Shown: positions 43,608-55,317, counted from the first letter of the stretch. The stretch is 64,000 nucleotides of DNA from Spinacia oleracea (GCF_020520425.1 NC_079487.1:65960398-66024397), one strand, 5' to 3'. Notes: generated by a model not told the origin, from the sequence alone. Translations and numbers: made by a program.

Positions 43608-45870
43608 TTAGACATATAACTTCGTGAGCTGATCCAGGTTTGTCAAACAACGGAACTCAGTCCTATCGACATCTGTCAATTCAACTGCTCCCCCGGAAAG
43701 GATTTTCTTAACAATGTATTGCCCGGCCCAATTGGGTCTGAAGTTTCCCCTAGGGTCCATGACACTCTTGCGAAGGGCTTTTAGGACAAGCTCCCCTTCT
43801 TTGATATTTCGGATTCTGACCCTTTTGTTGAAATGTCTGGCCACTCGGCGCTGATAGACTTGTACATGGTGAACGGCTTGAAGCCGACGCTCATCAAGCA
43901 TGACTAGCTCGTCGTATATTCATTGTATCCATGCATCTTCTGGGATTTTTCTTTCCAGGACTATCCTTAAAGAAGGCAGCTCCAGCTCAATAGGTTGTAC
44001 CTCTTCCATTCCATAGACCAAAGAACAAGGAGTTGCGCCAGTCAAAGTGCGAATTGAAGTTCGATACCCCCACCATGCAAAGTGTAGTTTTTAGGGCCAG
44101 TCTTCGTAATTGGTTTTCATTTTCATGATGATGGTCTTGATATTCTTGTTGGCCTCTTCGACTGCATGTTGGTCCGTAGGCGATAAGGCGAAGAGCGGTG
44201 ATGCTGAATTTTGTACTTGGTGAATAGATCTTCACATTCGCCTTGAAAATGGGTCCCCTTATCACTGATGAACTCGCGAGGAACACCGTATCTGCATATG
44301 ATGTTTTCTTGAATGAATTGGGCCAATTTCTTGGAACCCAATATTTTGAAAGATTTGGCATTGACCCACTTGGTGAAATAACCGATTGCAACCAGTATGA
44401 ACTCATGACCCCCGGTGCCTGTTGGAGTGACTTTGTCGATGATGTCGATACCCCAAGCTGAGAATGGCCATGGTGATGACTTTGAATATAAAAATGATGG
44501 AGGAATTTACTTTAGGTTCGCACACTTTTGACAAATAGGACACCTCTTAATAAAGAAGTAGCAGTCCTGCTCGAGGGTGGTCTAATAGTACCGAGCCCGA
44601 ATCATTTTGAGGGCTAACATTTTCCCGTTCACATGTGTACCACAGACCCCGGCATGTACGATGTCCATGATCTTTTTTTCTTCGTGTTTGTCCACACATC
44701 GGAGAATGAGGCCGTCAGGTGACCTTTTGTACAGGATACCACCTTCTAGAACAAAGTTTGCTGATTGGAGGCGCAAATCCCTTTGATTCTTGCTTGATAG
44801 ATGTGGCGGATATTCGGAAGTTTGTAGGTACCTTAGAATGTCTGAAAATCAAGGTTTGTCTTCCTCAGGCTCGACATCGGCAATAGCATGGACATATGCT
44901 GCTTCTTGACGGGTTTCAATTGTAAGTGGCATTTCAGCAGTTCGGGATGTTGATCATTGATGCTAGTTTTACCAGTGTGTCGGCGAACTAATTCTCTTCC
45001 TTGGATAGGTATGTATGACGAAGCTTTTCAACCAGTTCGAACAGCTTCTCGAGATAGGACTAGTAAAGGGCCAAGCTTTCACTCCTGACCTTCCATTTGC
45101 CGAAAATTTGGTTGATGATTAGGGAAGAGTCCCCATACACTCGAAGCTTATGGACACCCAATGTTGTGGCGGCCTCCAGACCCATGATGCAGGCTTCATA
45201 CTCAACCGCATTGTTTGTAACATTAAATTGTAGCGTTGCAGAGATTGGAGTGTGAGTGTCGTCAAGAGCTATTATCATTACCCCGACATCGCATCCACAT
45301 TTATTGGAGGCACCATCAAAATGCAACGACTAGGTGTCGACGTTTGTCATTAGAATTTGTTCATCGGGTAGGTCATAACTTTCCTCCTCTGCCTCGATAG
45401 GACAATCAGCTAGGAATTCAGAAACTGCTGAACCCTTGATAGACTTTTGAGGAATGTATTTCAGATCGAATTCAGCTAGCATAACCAACCATCTAGACAA
45501 TTACATGCACTGTATGGGAGAGCATGTAATGTTTGAGTTTCTTTGTGGCCCAAACCAAGGCGATACTGAGCCTTTCGAGTTGAGTATATTTGGTTTCGTA
45601 CTCGAGTAGCTTCTTGCTCAAATACTACACGGTGTTTTCTTTGCCTTCGATTTCTTGGGTGAGCATAGCCCCAACTGCTGAGTTAGTCGTTGTAAGATAA
45701 ATCCTGAGTGGGATACCCGGTATTGCCGACTTCAGCACTGGCGGATGTAAAAGATAGCCCTTGATGGTGTCAAATTCATGTTCACAGTCTTCGTCCTATA
45801 CCTTAGGCTCACTCTTGCGGATTTTTCGAAACACTGGCTCACAGATAATGGTGAGCTTTGAGATGAATCA
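43608..45870 (-). pseudogene. Tat-B pol remnant: RNase H, second RNase H, integrase
   Basis: Read on the minus strand. A gypsy RNase H remnant at about 45870-45480 (IKGYLLHPP, LSKKLLEYETKYTQLE) comes first. A second, archaeal-type RNase H lies at 45326-45060 (MHFDGASNKCG, NNAVEYEACIMG, VYGDSSLIINQI). An integrase zinc-finger region is at 44776-44530. In the integrase core (44470-43990) the first catalytic Asp is replaced by Gly in AIGYFTKW, and the second, ISDKGTHF, is kept. The C-terminal domain (43901-43608) reads YIVKKILSGGAVELTDVDRTEF. Several stops and frameshifts separate the segments. The sequence enters at RNase H, so RT and everything upstream are deleted. Confidence 0.82.
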
Positions 45871-46302
45871 AGAATAAGATAAGTTCAAGAAAATGGGAGT
45901 TTTTTTAAACGCAAATTGCAGCGCTAAAATATTCCAGCGCTGTTATTTTCTAGCGCTAAACATGTCTGCGCCAGATCTGTTTTTGACAGCTGTATTAAAA
46001 CTTTATATTTGCGTGATTGGTTGAGAACCAAATGGCAGCACCATAAAATTATGACGCTTTGTTTGGTGCGCTGGAAATATTGTGGCGCATGTATGCCTAG
46101 CGTTGGAATTTTCTAGCGCTGGTGTGTTACTTCACTTTTCCAGATTTATCCGATTTATCCGAATCTCACTCACGGTTCTATCTCTTAAGAATACTGGTTG
46201 GGATGCAACTCCTATTCATTATCTAAGGATCAATTGTAATGCAACTTAATCACTTGAATATTGATCTTATACCGTTACTATTCTGGGGAACGGTTAAGCA
46301 TA
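45871..46302 (-). repeat. Tat-B LTR, downstream segment
   Basis: Together with 48363-48530 this forms an LTR-like sequence on the minus strand after removal of the CACTA element. It has repeated AGCGCTAGAAAATT/CAGCGCTGGAAT dyads at 45918-46130 and a possible ATATAAAG box. The left edge against RNase H is a deletion junction, so the LTR end and PBS are absent. Confidence 0.55.
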
Positions 46303-48362
46303 CACTACAAGAAAAAGCCAAATTTCCGACTGCAAAAATTAGTCGCCAAAAGAGCGTTTTTGGTCGGAAAAAAGTTTACCGACTAAAAGTAGTCGGAAAA
46401 GGGTTGTCGGTGATGTTCTGGTCGGAGTTTGGCCAAATTCCGACTAAAAAGTAGTCGGAAAAAACTAGCGACTACATTTCCGACTATAAATAGTTGGAAA
46501 ATTACCGACTACTACTTTAGTCGGAAAATTACCGACTAAAAGGGTGGTCGGTAATTTTCCGACTAAAGTAGTGGTCGGAAAATTACCGACCACTTTTTTA
46601 GTCGGTAATTTCCCGACTACTACTTTTGTCGTAAAATTACGACCACTTTTTAGTTGGTAATTTTCCGACTAAAGTAGTAGTCGGTAAAACCATATTTAAA
46701 AATAAAAAAATAAAAAAACTGAAACCACAGTAACTGGACATTCCAGTTACCAGTTTTCAGCTTGACAATCTTCCATTTCCAAATGAAAATTTTTTAATCA
46801 AAACAATTTTTCATATTATTAAAATAAAACCCAAACTTATATATATATCATCATCAAGAGTTATTACAAAATTAAATTAACTATACTTGTACCAACAACT
46901 TAGATCTAGATCTAATAGAGTCAAAATAATTATAATACTTGATCTAATCTAAAACAAAAATTATAGGACACGATTTTGTTGGAGCTCCTCACTTCAAAGA
47001 TTTGCTTGACATCTTCTATCACCTACAACCACAAAAAAAAAAAAAAAAAATCCCAAATATCAAATTAAAAACCGAAAATACAAACGAAAATTAAACTAGA
47101 TTAAAAAACGAAAATAAAAAAATGAAAGAAAATAACAAAACCGGTTTTAAAAAACAAATGAAAGAAAATAATAATACCGGTTTAAAAAAACCAATTTAAA
47201 AACAAAACCAGTTTACAAAACGAAAAAGGAAAATAATTTAAAAAACGAAAAATCAAATCAAATCGAATCAAATTAGAAAATGAAAATAAATTAAAAAACG
47301 AAAATAAAATCAGATTTCAAAACGAAAATGAAAAAAAACGGAAATAAAATTAGAAAAATTAAATCAGTTTAAAAATGAAAATTAAATTTGAAAATGAAAA
47401 GCAAATTTATAAACGAAAATCAAATTAAAAACAGAAAATCAAATTTAAAACGAAAATCAAATTAAAAAAATCAAGAAATTAAAATTAACAAAAACGAATC
47501 AGATCCAAATTAAAAATCACGAAAATCAAATTAAAAAAACCAAATAAAAAAAACTCACCAATTTTCGTCGATGATGAAGGAGATCGATGATGAAGTCGGA
47601 GTTGATGGTGATGAAGGAGGTTGATGATGAAGGAGATTGGTGACGATGAAGATCTACGGTGATGGTGATTATAATCTACGGTGATGAAGAGGGGAATGAG
47701 AATCAATTCCTCATTCTTAGAAAGGAGATAGAAGATGAAGAGGGAGGAGAGAGGAGAGAGGAGAGAGAAGGAAGAGGGAAAGAAAACGGCTGAAATGAAA
47801 GAGAGGAGTAGGGTTAGGTTGAGTTGTTTTGTGTCTTATGCAGTTATGCGTACCAGCCCAAAGGCCCGTTTGTTTTTAATTTAAAAAAAAACACCGACTA
47901 TTAAATTAGTCGGTATTCTTGAAATTTCCGACTAATTTAGTAGTCGTTAATAACTTTTTTTATTTAAAAAAAAATACCGACTACATCATTGGTCGGAAAA
48001 TTACATGTTTGGAAAATTTTGAGATTTTTTTTGGTCGATATTTTACCGACTACTTATGTAGTCGTTAAATTAACGACCAACTTCAAAGTAGTCGGTAAAA
48101 CAGTAAATTCCGACCACATTTACGTAGTCGGTAAAAGTAGTCGGTAAGTTTTTTCGAATATTAGTTTTGGTCGACTTAATTCACGACTATTAAGTAGTCG
48201 TAGTTTACCTGCAAAGTGGTCGTAAATTACCGACCACTTAATTTTAGTCGGTAAAAAAAATATTAACGACTACCATTTTATTAGTCGGTGAAATACAATG
48301 TCACCGACTACTTTTCTTACGGTCGGAAAATTCAGTCGCTAAATCACTGTTTTCTTGTAGTG
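46303..48362. mobile_element. Non-autonomous CACTA (En/Spm-type) DNA transposon, 2060 bp
   Basis: Begins CACTACAAGAAAAA and ends TTTTCTTGTAGTG, with ATA duplicated at 46300-46302 and 48363-48365. Both ends (46320-46690 and 47890-48350) are packed with subterminal GTCGGAAAATTACCGACTAAA-type motifs in both orientations. The centre is AT-rich low complexity with a TGATGAAGGAGAT-rich stretch near 47570-47680. There is no transposase ORF. Confidence 0.95.
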
Positions 48363-48530
48363 ATAGCAGTTACTATAAATAGAAGTTTCTAAAAATGGGA
48401 ATATGGTTTTCGGGATTGTCAGTCAGTCACGGATTGTTCGTCGCATGCTTAGGAAAGCTTAGTCAAGCAGTGTTTGGTTTCATCATCGAACACACCGCAT
48501 CAGGCCTAGGGACAAATGTAGGTGTCTACA
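48363..48530 (-). repeat. Tat-B LTR, start segment
   Basis: On the minus strand it begins TGTAGACACCTACATTTGTC, sharing its first 12 bases with the Tat-A LTR, and then diverges. Its outer edge interrupts the Ale-type copia pol. Confidence 0.65.
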
Positions 48531-50660
48531 AGGACCTGGGCTCTTTGTCAGCACTTAAAGCATCAACAAATTTTCTATGACTAGCATTAAACTTATCATA
48601 AGTCACATAATATGCTATAGGAAACCGTGTACCTAAGGATAACGATGGCTCGGAGGTCGTGGAAGTAGGGTGTTAATGTTGATCTGAATGACAAATAAAA
48701 TCAGTGTTCAATGAAGGAGGACGTCATTGACGCGGAGCTGGGGCATCATCGATGGGAGCCGAAGCCTCGAGTTCACGGGAAGGTGTTGTTGTGATAGGTG
48801 TAGTAGGTGAGCCTGCTAACACTGCCTTGTCCAAAAATAAATGTACAACAGGTGGTGGCCTGGGAGGTACAAAGTTGCTAGTCCCATGGTCCACCAGAAG
48901 TACTTGCACGTTGAGTAGTGCGAGGTCGCCTATTGTACACAATCGGAGTCGTAGCTACAGTAGTTGTAGGAGCAAGAAGAGGGGGATATGAATTACTCCC
49001 TCTTTCATCAGACACAGATGAGGTGGGTGGGGTCACTGTAGGCTGTTCAAATATGCCAAACTCCAAATCTGTGAACTCCATTGTACTGGGAGGTGGAGTA
49101 GTTTCAACAGGAGATTCAGCAGCAAATGGAAAAACATCTTCAATGAAGCGAACGTCTCTGGATACAAACACCTCCTTTGTCTCCAAATCATATACCCGCC
49201 ATCATTTCTTGCCAAAAGGATAGCCCAAAAACACACACCTTTGACTACGAGTAGCGAACTTGTCCTTTTTTCGTGGCTTGTTATGAGCATAACACAAGCA
49301 TCCAAACACCTTCAATAAATCCAAGTTAGGCGTCTTTCCAAATAGTATCTCATATGATGATTTTCCTACCAACAATTTAGTAGGAGTTCTGTTAATCAAG
49401 TGCACTGCAGCTTGGACAAAATCACTACAAAAACGAATTGGAAGAAAAGCCTGTAACATCAGGGCACGAGCCACTTCCAAAATATTTATGTGTTTTCGTT
49501 CAACCCGTCCATTTTTTTGTGGTGTACCAACACATGACGTTTGAAATAAAATTTCCATTTCCTGATAGAATTGTAACAATGATGTTTTGGTAAATTCTGT
49601 GCCATTATCAGACCATATGAGTTTGATAATTTTACCATATTGTGTTTTTACCATAGCATAGAAATTACGTATACAACCGGGCACTTCACTCTTCTCTTCA
49701 ATTAAATATACCCAAACTGCACCTGAGTAGTCATCAACAATCGTTAGAAAATAATGAGAACCAGAAGACAAATGCTTAGAATATGGACCCCATAAATCAC
49801 AGTGAATTAAACAAAATAAATCTTCTACTTTATTCTCACTTAAAGGAAAAATGGGACGAGTTTGTTTAGCCCAAAAAAACACATCACAAGAGTCTAGCTC
49901 TTTCTTTATTTTGCTGTTTTTACTAGCACTAAAAATATAAGATAAATGTTGACTCGACGGGTGACCTAGACAACTATGTAATAGAAGAGCGGATTCCGCT
50001 GTAGTAGCATGAGTTTAAATAGGTTGATCCATCTCCCGAAAGACATACACCTCATTCCTTAGCTCACCGAGGCCAATCGTCGTCCTCGTTATGCAGTCTG
50101 TACAACACATAAACGATTAGTAAAAGTCACAAGACAATGTGAGTCAAGGATTAGCTGACCAACTGAGATTAAATTGCATTTAAGGTTAGGAACATATAAA
50201 ACATTCCGGGGTACTAATCCGTTTCCCAAATTCACACTTCCTTGAGATATTGATGCAGTCTATACTCCATCTGGAAGAGTAACAGGACTTTGGGGTAAGT
50301 CAGAAACATCATAAATATTTTCCAAAGTTCCTGTCATATGGTGTGAAGAACCACATCAAGGAGCCATGTACAACCATTATCCTTACCAAATAATTTATCA
50401 CTGGACGTTGCATTCTCCAGAAGGTTCAAAATCTTCTGCAGTTGGTCATTGGAGAAGGGAAAAGAGTTGATGTTGTTGGAATCACACACATTGCTTGCGT
50501 TGTTACTGCTAGTTGGTTGCTGGGCAGCGTTTGCTGCTGCAGCGTGCAGGGGAGGAGGCAAGCCACGACCTCCTGGAGCTCCCCCTCGGCCACGACCACC
50601 CCTACCCCGACCACTGCGACCACCACGCGTGCTAGGGGGAAACCCAATGCGTTGATAGAA
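48531..50660 (-). pseudogene. Ale-type copia protease, integrase and linker, broken
   Basis: On the minus strand, a Gly/Arg/Pro-rich gag tail (STRGGRSGRGRGG at about 50640-50590) and GSVNLGNGLVPRNVLYVPNL (protease/pre-integrase, about 50250-50190) carry stops. Integrase at 49882-49202 is open and shows FLTIVDDYSGAVWVY, IWSDNGTEF and NGRVERKHINILE (D, D, E), then FGCLCYAHNKP and CVFLGYPFGKK. The linker to 48725 is Pro/Thr/Ser-rich. The last residues, about YVTYDKFNASHRKFVDALSADKEP, lead toward RT at 48531, where the copy is cut. Confidence 0.83.
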
Positions 50661-50663
50661 ACG

Positions 50664-51497
50664 CTAATAATCATGGCCAATTCTGCCACAGTGATTGCAC
50701 GTTGGTGGACCGGACTGAGTATCTGCAGAAGATGACTGTTGAGCATCATTCATGGTTGTGTTAGATATGGATTGAACTGCAAAACTCACAATATCAGTTT
50801 TATCATCACGATCACGAATAATACTCATGTATTGTTCCTCCTGAGATGCTAAAAAAAATGCTTTGTTTAAACTAGGAAAGGGATCCATGCTGAGTATTTG
50901 AGTACGCAATGCCTTGTATTGTTCATCATCAAGACCTAAGACAAAATCATGAGTTTTGTCTCTTTCTATACAAGCACGGAGCTTAACGGCAGCCGCACAG
51001 GTGCAACCACAGAGTAGATCTTCTTTCCCGTACAATTCATCCCACAATGCCACAAATTTGTTGTAATAGCACACAACTGAGAGATTTTTCTGACATAGTG
51101 AATGGTAGTCAGATATCAGTTGATTTAGGCGAGGTCCATTAGAAACACAATAACGTTCCTTCAAATCAATCCACATATCTTTATCAATTTTATGAGAAAC
51201 GACACTAGGTTGAATCGACTCATCTACCGAATTGAAAATCCATGAGCAAATAGTCGAATTATTAGCCTTCCATGCCACAAATTCTGGCCCAGTTTCATCA
51301 GTAGGTTTAGCAAAATCACCATTAACAAAACCATATTTATTTTTACCCTCCAAAGCATTCACAATAACCTTCTCCCATATATCATAACTATTCTCTTTTA
51401 ACAGATATTTCGAAAGAGAATTAGTAGGACCTTTTGAAAGATGTAAATAATAAATAGAAGAGGCATTACTTTTACCACTATCACCAGAACCCCCCAT
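50664..51497 (-). pseudogene. Ale-type copia gag
   Basis: ATG at 51497 and 277 open codons. It shows LLKENSYDIWEKVIVNALEGK, WKANNSTICSWIFNSVDESI, LWDELYGKEDLL and VLGLDDEQYKALRTQIL, and ends in the zinc knuckle CNHCGRIGHDY, after which a TAG falls inside the knuckle before its last ligand. Capsid-type gag of copia elements (UBN2-like). Nearly intact, but the stop disconnects it from pol. Confidence 0.87.
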
Positions 51498-51688
51498 GGA
51501 GACAGATTGATAGAAAAACTAACCAAACCTGTCGAGGAAACAAGACTATGATTGTTCCTGCTATCCTGCGCTGGACCAAAGTACCCCTCAAAGAGGCTGC
51601 AATGATGGAGGAAGTTGTTGAGGATGCGCTAGAGAAAAGGGGGCAGCCGCGGAGAAGCGTAAAAAAAATTAATTTGAGGATCAAATAA

Positions 51689-51706
51689 CCATTGAATCTG
51701 TTACCA
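51689..51706 (-). promoter_or_regulatory. Primer-binding site of the Ale-type copia
   Basis: Minus strand TGGTAACAGATTCAATGG, following TTTATCA. It matches the initiator-Met type TGGTATCAGA with one change. The 5' LTR would extend rightward from 51707 to about 51900; its outer end is not clear. Confidence 0.6.
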
Positions 51707-51899
51707 TGATAAACATCAGAAATTGTGTCAATTGACTTGGTATTGAATTGCGGAAGCGTTTACATTATATAGTAGCTCTAGGGCTTGGAGCCTAAGTAAA
51801 CTCCTTAAATAGACAAGACCTAGGAAAGATATTAGGAAATAAACACATCTTTACATAATACACCAAAACTGCCATAAACTATATCCAATAACTTCATTG

Positions 51900-52504
51900 T
51901 GTTTTCCTTCTCATGTAGTAACAGCACAGATGATTGCAAGCACATGCATCAAGAATTTTGATGATTCACTAATGCACTCCGCCTAGTCTCTGCTTTGCAT
52001 TACATTTAACGCCATGTTGGTACTTATATATCAATTCTAATGTGCATTTTCTCACTTGTTATGACATGACTCGTGAGTAAGTGTTCAACAAATGCTTATT
52101 GTGTCGTTTGGCCGTTATTGCAAGCTTTTGGTGTTGTATCAGTAGAGGCATATGTATTGATGATCAAGACTGATTTCTCATTTCATATTCTTTCTTTACT
52201 GTTTGTTGATGAATATTGAAAATGTTAAAATTTGTAGTTTATTTGGGAATATTTCTTTCATCAAGTTGCATGTTTTTATCAAATCTTTAAGGAAGCCATT
52301 TGGTCTCTAAGGTTTATTTTGCCTGTAGATTAAACTGCATGTCAAGTGTTAGTTAAAGCTGTATAGTGATGTTCCATGCTTCCATTATCAACATTGATTT
52401 TTATCCTGATACACAGTCATTACTGCTTGGATGGCAGGAATTTCGTGAATCCTATTTCACGTTCCTCTCCGTGATAACTGATAAGATATATTGCAACTTG
52501 CAAG
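51900..52504. other. AT-rich sequence downstream of the annexin gene
   Basis: Not recognised as a transposon or gene. It was contiguous with 62443 onward before Tat-D inserted. I see no reliable ORF or RNA gene. Confidence 0.4.
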
Positions 52505-52509
52505 GATAC
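52505..52509. repeat. Target-site duplication of Tat-D (GATAC), left
   Basis: GATAC before TGTTATCCC; repeated at 62438-62442. Confidence 0.95.
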
Positions 52510-53195
52510 TGTTATCCCACTTTTTGGACTAACGACATAACCGTTCTAACGTTTGATCATGTCGTGTCAGCCAGGTCCTGTCGTGTCGCAGGTAAACACA
52601 GCTCCAGGGAGATACGTCCGACGTAGCATCGTACGACGAGGTATAACCGACGAAGGACAGGCGACAAAGTACAGGCAACTGAGACACGTCCTCGAGAAAC
52701 GGGTTGATGAAGATAAGTTGACCTAAAGCCCATGATAGGCAGCGCCGTCAAGCTAGCAAGAACGAGTCCAAGACACACGCGAGAAGCGCGGAAGCAGTTG
52801 AAGACTGAAGAGACGTGTGACAAAGATACTCCTATCTTTGTGGGATTTTCTCAACCGATTAGACCGTTGAGAATATCCTATAAAAGGACGCAGATAATGA
52901 CAAGCAAAGGACGTTCACTCAAGCTCTAATACTCTTAAGCTATAAACTGTTTCAGTATTCATTATTGTACTTGAGATTTTTGATATCGATTCTCAGAAAG
53001 AAAAGCATAAACAATCATATAGAATACTTAGTGGATTGATAGCCTCATAGCTATCCGCGGTTTTTTACCTTATTCCTGGGTTTTCCGCGTCAACACTCCT
53101 CTGTGTCGTGCCTCTTTATTTGTGTCGTTGATTCTTTGCTTAGTTAGTGTCGACCCTAGCCGAAAGTCGCCCCCATACGAATTTTGGCATAAACA
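52510..53195 (+). repeat. Tat-D 5' LTR (686 bp)
   Basis: TGTTATCCCAC to GGCATAAACA. TATA box TATAAAAG at 52879-52886. Compared with the 3' LTR there are four substitutions (near 52891, 52902, 53043 and 53088). ORFs inside are shadows. Confidence 0.96.
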
Positions 53196-53198
53196 GTT

Positions 53199-53216
53199 TG
53201 GCGCCGTCTGTGGGGA
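53199..53216 (+). promoter_or_regulatory. Tat-D primer-binding site
   Basis: TGGCGCCGTCTGTGGGGA, three bases after the LTR end. Typical place and form for gypsy PBS; I do not assign the tRNA. Confidence 0.8.
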
Positions 53217-53253
53217 CATTAACTAGGTTTTACACAAAAGCACCCCTTTCACC

Positions 53254-55317
53254 ATGACTACTGGAGAGATGACGATCGCAGAGATGAAGGCGGCTTACGA
53301 GAAATCCCAAGCCGAGCTAGCCCAAGAGAGGGCATCCAATGAAACCCTCCAGAAAGAGCTCGAATCTGTAAAGAGCAACAAGCACCAGTCCCGCTACAAA
53401 GGTGGGAAGCCAAAAAAGCTAACGTTTGAGATGCCCGATGACTTTGAAGATGTGACCGACGATGAGGAGGAAACCCGTGAGGAAGAAGACAAAGAAGCTC
53501 CCGATCCGGTGACCCAACGCCTGAACAAGATGGATGCACGCATGACAAAGCACTATTCCCGCCTGATGAAGTTGATGACCAGGTTCCCCGGGGCACCTAC
53601 ACCAGTGGAGACCGAGCCGACCGACGGGTATGCCGCGTCGCCGTTCTGCGAAGCGATCGCTAGAGTGACAGTTCCGCACACACTCCGGCTCCCAACCTGG
53701 ACCACCCTCTACGACGGGACATCCGACCCCTATAGGCACGTCAACTTCTACAAGCAGCGCATGTGGCAGATCGGGATTCCGCACGACCTAGTGGAACCTG
53801 TTATGTGCAAATCATTCGGCGGCACCCTTGATGGAGCAGCTTTGGAATGGCTCACGAACGTCCCTCCCAGATCCATCTCCTGTTTGTCCGACCTCATCAA
53901 CGCCTTCTATCAACAATTCGCCAGCAGTCGCCAGTTAGAAAAACAAACCAGTGATCTCTATCGGTTGGTTCAAGGGCCAACCGAGTCGGTACGCGATTAT
54001 TTTAACCGTTTTAATTGTGAAAAAATTGGTATAAAAAATTGTGATGTCAGGACTGCTATTGAGGCGTTCAAGAGAGGCCTCATCCCCAATTCGGAGCTAT
54101 ACCGGGAAATAACCAAATACCCCTGTGCAACTTTCGAAGAGGTGCGATCAAGGGCCACCGCCCAGATGCGAATCGAAGACGACGAGGTTATCCGAACAGC
54201 ATCTCAACGATCAATAGGGGGCAGCAGCGACAGAAGATCGTACACCCCAAGGAACAACAATTGGCGACACCAACCATATGTTCGGCAAAACCAGGTACAA
54301 AGTGTCAATCAGTATTATGATACTAACAATGTCTACAAGAACGAGCGGGTCGAACACCCTAACATCTCCGACTACGGCTTCAACGTCGACATTGGAGGTG
54401 TGGTGAACGCCCTTCAAAATGTAGGTGGAACAGTCAGATGGCCCCGGAAGAATGACAGACCGGACTCCATGAAGGACATGAGCAAATGGTGCGACTTCCA
54501 CCGCGACAACGGACACACAACCGAGGAGTGCATCTCCCTCAGAAAGGAAGTCGCATACCTCCTGAAACGGGGGCATCTAAAGGAACTGTTGAGCGACAAG
54601 GGAAAAGAAACATTTTCCAAAGAGCAAACCACCCTGCCCGGCCCAGCGACAAGCAGCGAGCGACCAGACCCACCACCATTCAGTAAAGTGGTAAATGTTA
54701 TTTCCGGTGGTTCAGATATTTGTGGACTAACCTCTTCTGCAGCTAAAAAAATTAACAGGGGAGAATCTGAGACCGTAGAAGAGGGACAAACCGAAGACGA
54801 GGTCGCACTACACAGGTCCCTGACCGCAATGGCTATCACTTTCGACGATTCAGATTCTGTAGATACACAGCGGGAGCACCACGACGGGTTGGTAATATCG
54901 CTCCCAATAGGGAACGCATTGATCAAAAGGATACTGGTCGACAACGGAAGCTCAGCCAACGTACTGTTCTTGGAAGCACTACAAGAAATGGGATTAGAAG
55001 AGAAAAACATAGTAAGGAGATCAACAGTTCTGGTAGGGTTCAGTGGAGAAGCACTACGGACGGTAGGAGAGATATCGCTGCCTACATACGCAGAAGGCGT
55101 CAACATGATGACCAAGTTCAACGTCGTCGATTGTCCATCAGCGTACAACGTCATCCTAGGACGACCATGGATCCACAAAATGAAGGCAGTGCCATCAACA
55201 TATCACCAATCAATCAAGTTTCCAACCAAGTGGGGGGTCATGGAAATCAAAGGGCAGCAAAGGGATGCGAAGAAATGTTACGAGACAGCACTGAAACCAT
55301 CCAAGTCACCCATCTAG
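53254..55317 (+). CDS. Tat-D gag-protease
   Basis: 687 codons, ATG in ACCATGA 58 bp after the LTR. Residues 1-45 form a Glu/Ala/Lys-rich helix likely to coil. The retrotransposon gag capsid region covers about residues 125-310 (FCEAIARVTVPHTLRLPTW, LYDGTSDPYRHVNFYKQRMW, ALEWLTNVPPRSI, FYQQFASSRQ, LYRLVQGPTESVRDYFNRF). A zinc-knuckle-like CDFHRDNGHTTEEC starts at residue 413. Aspartic protease has VDNGSSANVLF at 562 (Asn in place of the usual Thr/Ser of DTG/DSG) and VILGRPWIHKMKA near 635. It ends at TAG 55315-55317, followed at once by CAATTA, and the next frame is the same one, so pol is probably made by stop-codon readthrough. It forms virus-like particles and matures the polyprotein. Confidence 0.95.
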   Translation: MTTGEMTIAEMKAAYEKSQAELAQERASNETLQKELESVKSNKHQSRYKGGKPKKLTFEMPDDFEDVTDDEEETREEEDKEAPDPVTQRLNKMDARMTKHYSRLMKLMTRFPGAPTPVETEPTDGYAASPFCEAIARVTVPHTLRLPTWTTLYDGTSDPYRHVNFYKQRMWQIGIPHDLVEPVMCKSFGGTLDGAALEWLTNVPPRSISCLSDLINAFYQQFASSRQLEKQTSDLYRLVQGPTESVRDYFNRFNCEKIGIKNCDVRTAIEAFKRGLIPNSELYREITKYPCATFEEVRSRATAQMRIEDDEVIRTASQRSIGGSSDRRSYTPRNNNWRHQPYVRQNQVQSVNQYYDTNNVYKNERVEHPNISDYGFNVDIGGVVNALQNVGGTVRWPRKNDRPDSMKDMSKWCDFHRDNGHTTEECISLRKEVAYLLKRGHLKELLSDKGKETFSKEQTTLPGPATSSERPDPPPFSKVVNVISGGSDICGLTSSAAKKINRGESETVEEGQTEDEVALHRSLTAMAITFDDSDSVDTQREHHDGLVISLPIGNALIKRILVDNGSSANVLFLEALQEMGLEEKNIVRRSTVLVGFSGEALRTVGEISLPTYAEGVNMMTKFNVVDCPSAYNVILGRPWIHKMKAVPSTYHQSIKFPTKWGVMEIKGQQRDAKKCYETALKPSKSPI

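Larger units (their letters stand above)
41495..48530 (-). mobile_element. Tat-B, right part (pol, antisense gene 1, 5' LTR with CACTA insert)
   Basis: Continues Tat-B after the Tat-A insertion. Order on the plus strand: antisense gene 1 (41737-43111), post-pol hairpin, pol on the minus strand (43608-45870), and an LTR-like segment starting TGTAGACACC at 48530 (minus) interrupted by CACTA. The PBS, gag, protease and RT core that should lie between LTR and RNase H are missing. The 48530/48531 junction cuts the Ale-type copia pol. Confidence 0.75.
48531..51900 (-). mobile_element. Ale/Retrofit-like Ty1/copia element, truncated
   Basis: From right to left: LTR fragment, PBS-like site, gag, protease/GAG-pre-integrase remnants, integrase, then the linker before RT, cut at 48531 by Tat-B. 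RT, RNase H and 3' LTR are not in the window. The long gag with a CxxC zinc knuckle and the integrase sequence are typical of the Ale/Retrofit group (from recall). The right edge of the LTR is unresolved. Confidence 0.8.

Noticed and set aside
48395..48580. 61-residue ORF next to the CACTA element
   Set aside because: It crosses the LTR start of Tat-B and the junction with the Ale copia, so it is not a gene.
51900..52504. Possible exon of a host gene (LGWQEFRESYFTFLSVITDK)
   Set aside because: Short, with no recognisable family and no clear splice partners; left as unannotated sequence.
52557..52823. 88-residue minus ORF repeated at 61799-62065
   Set aside because: It lies entirely inside the Tat-D LTRs and duplicates with them; no domain seen.
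54414..55178. 254-residue minus-strand ORF opposite Tat-D gag-protease
   Set aside because: Mirror frame of a real coding region with strong protein motifs on the plus strand.
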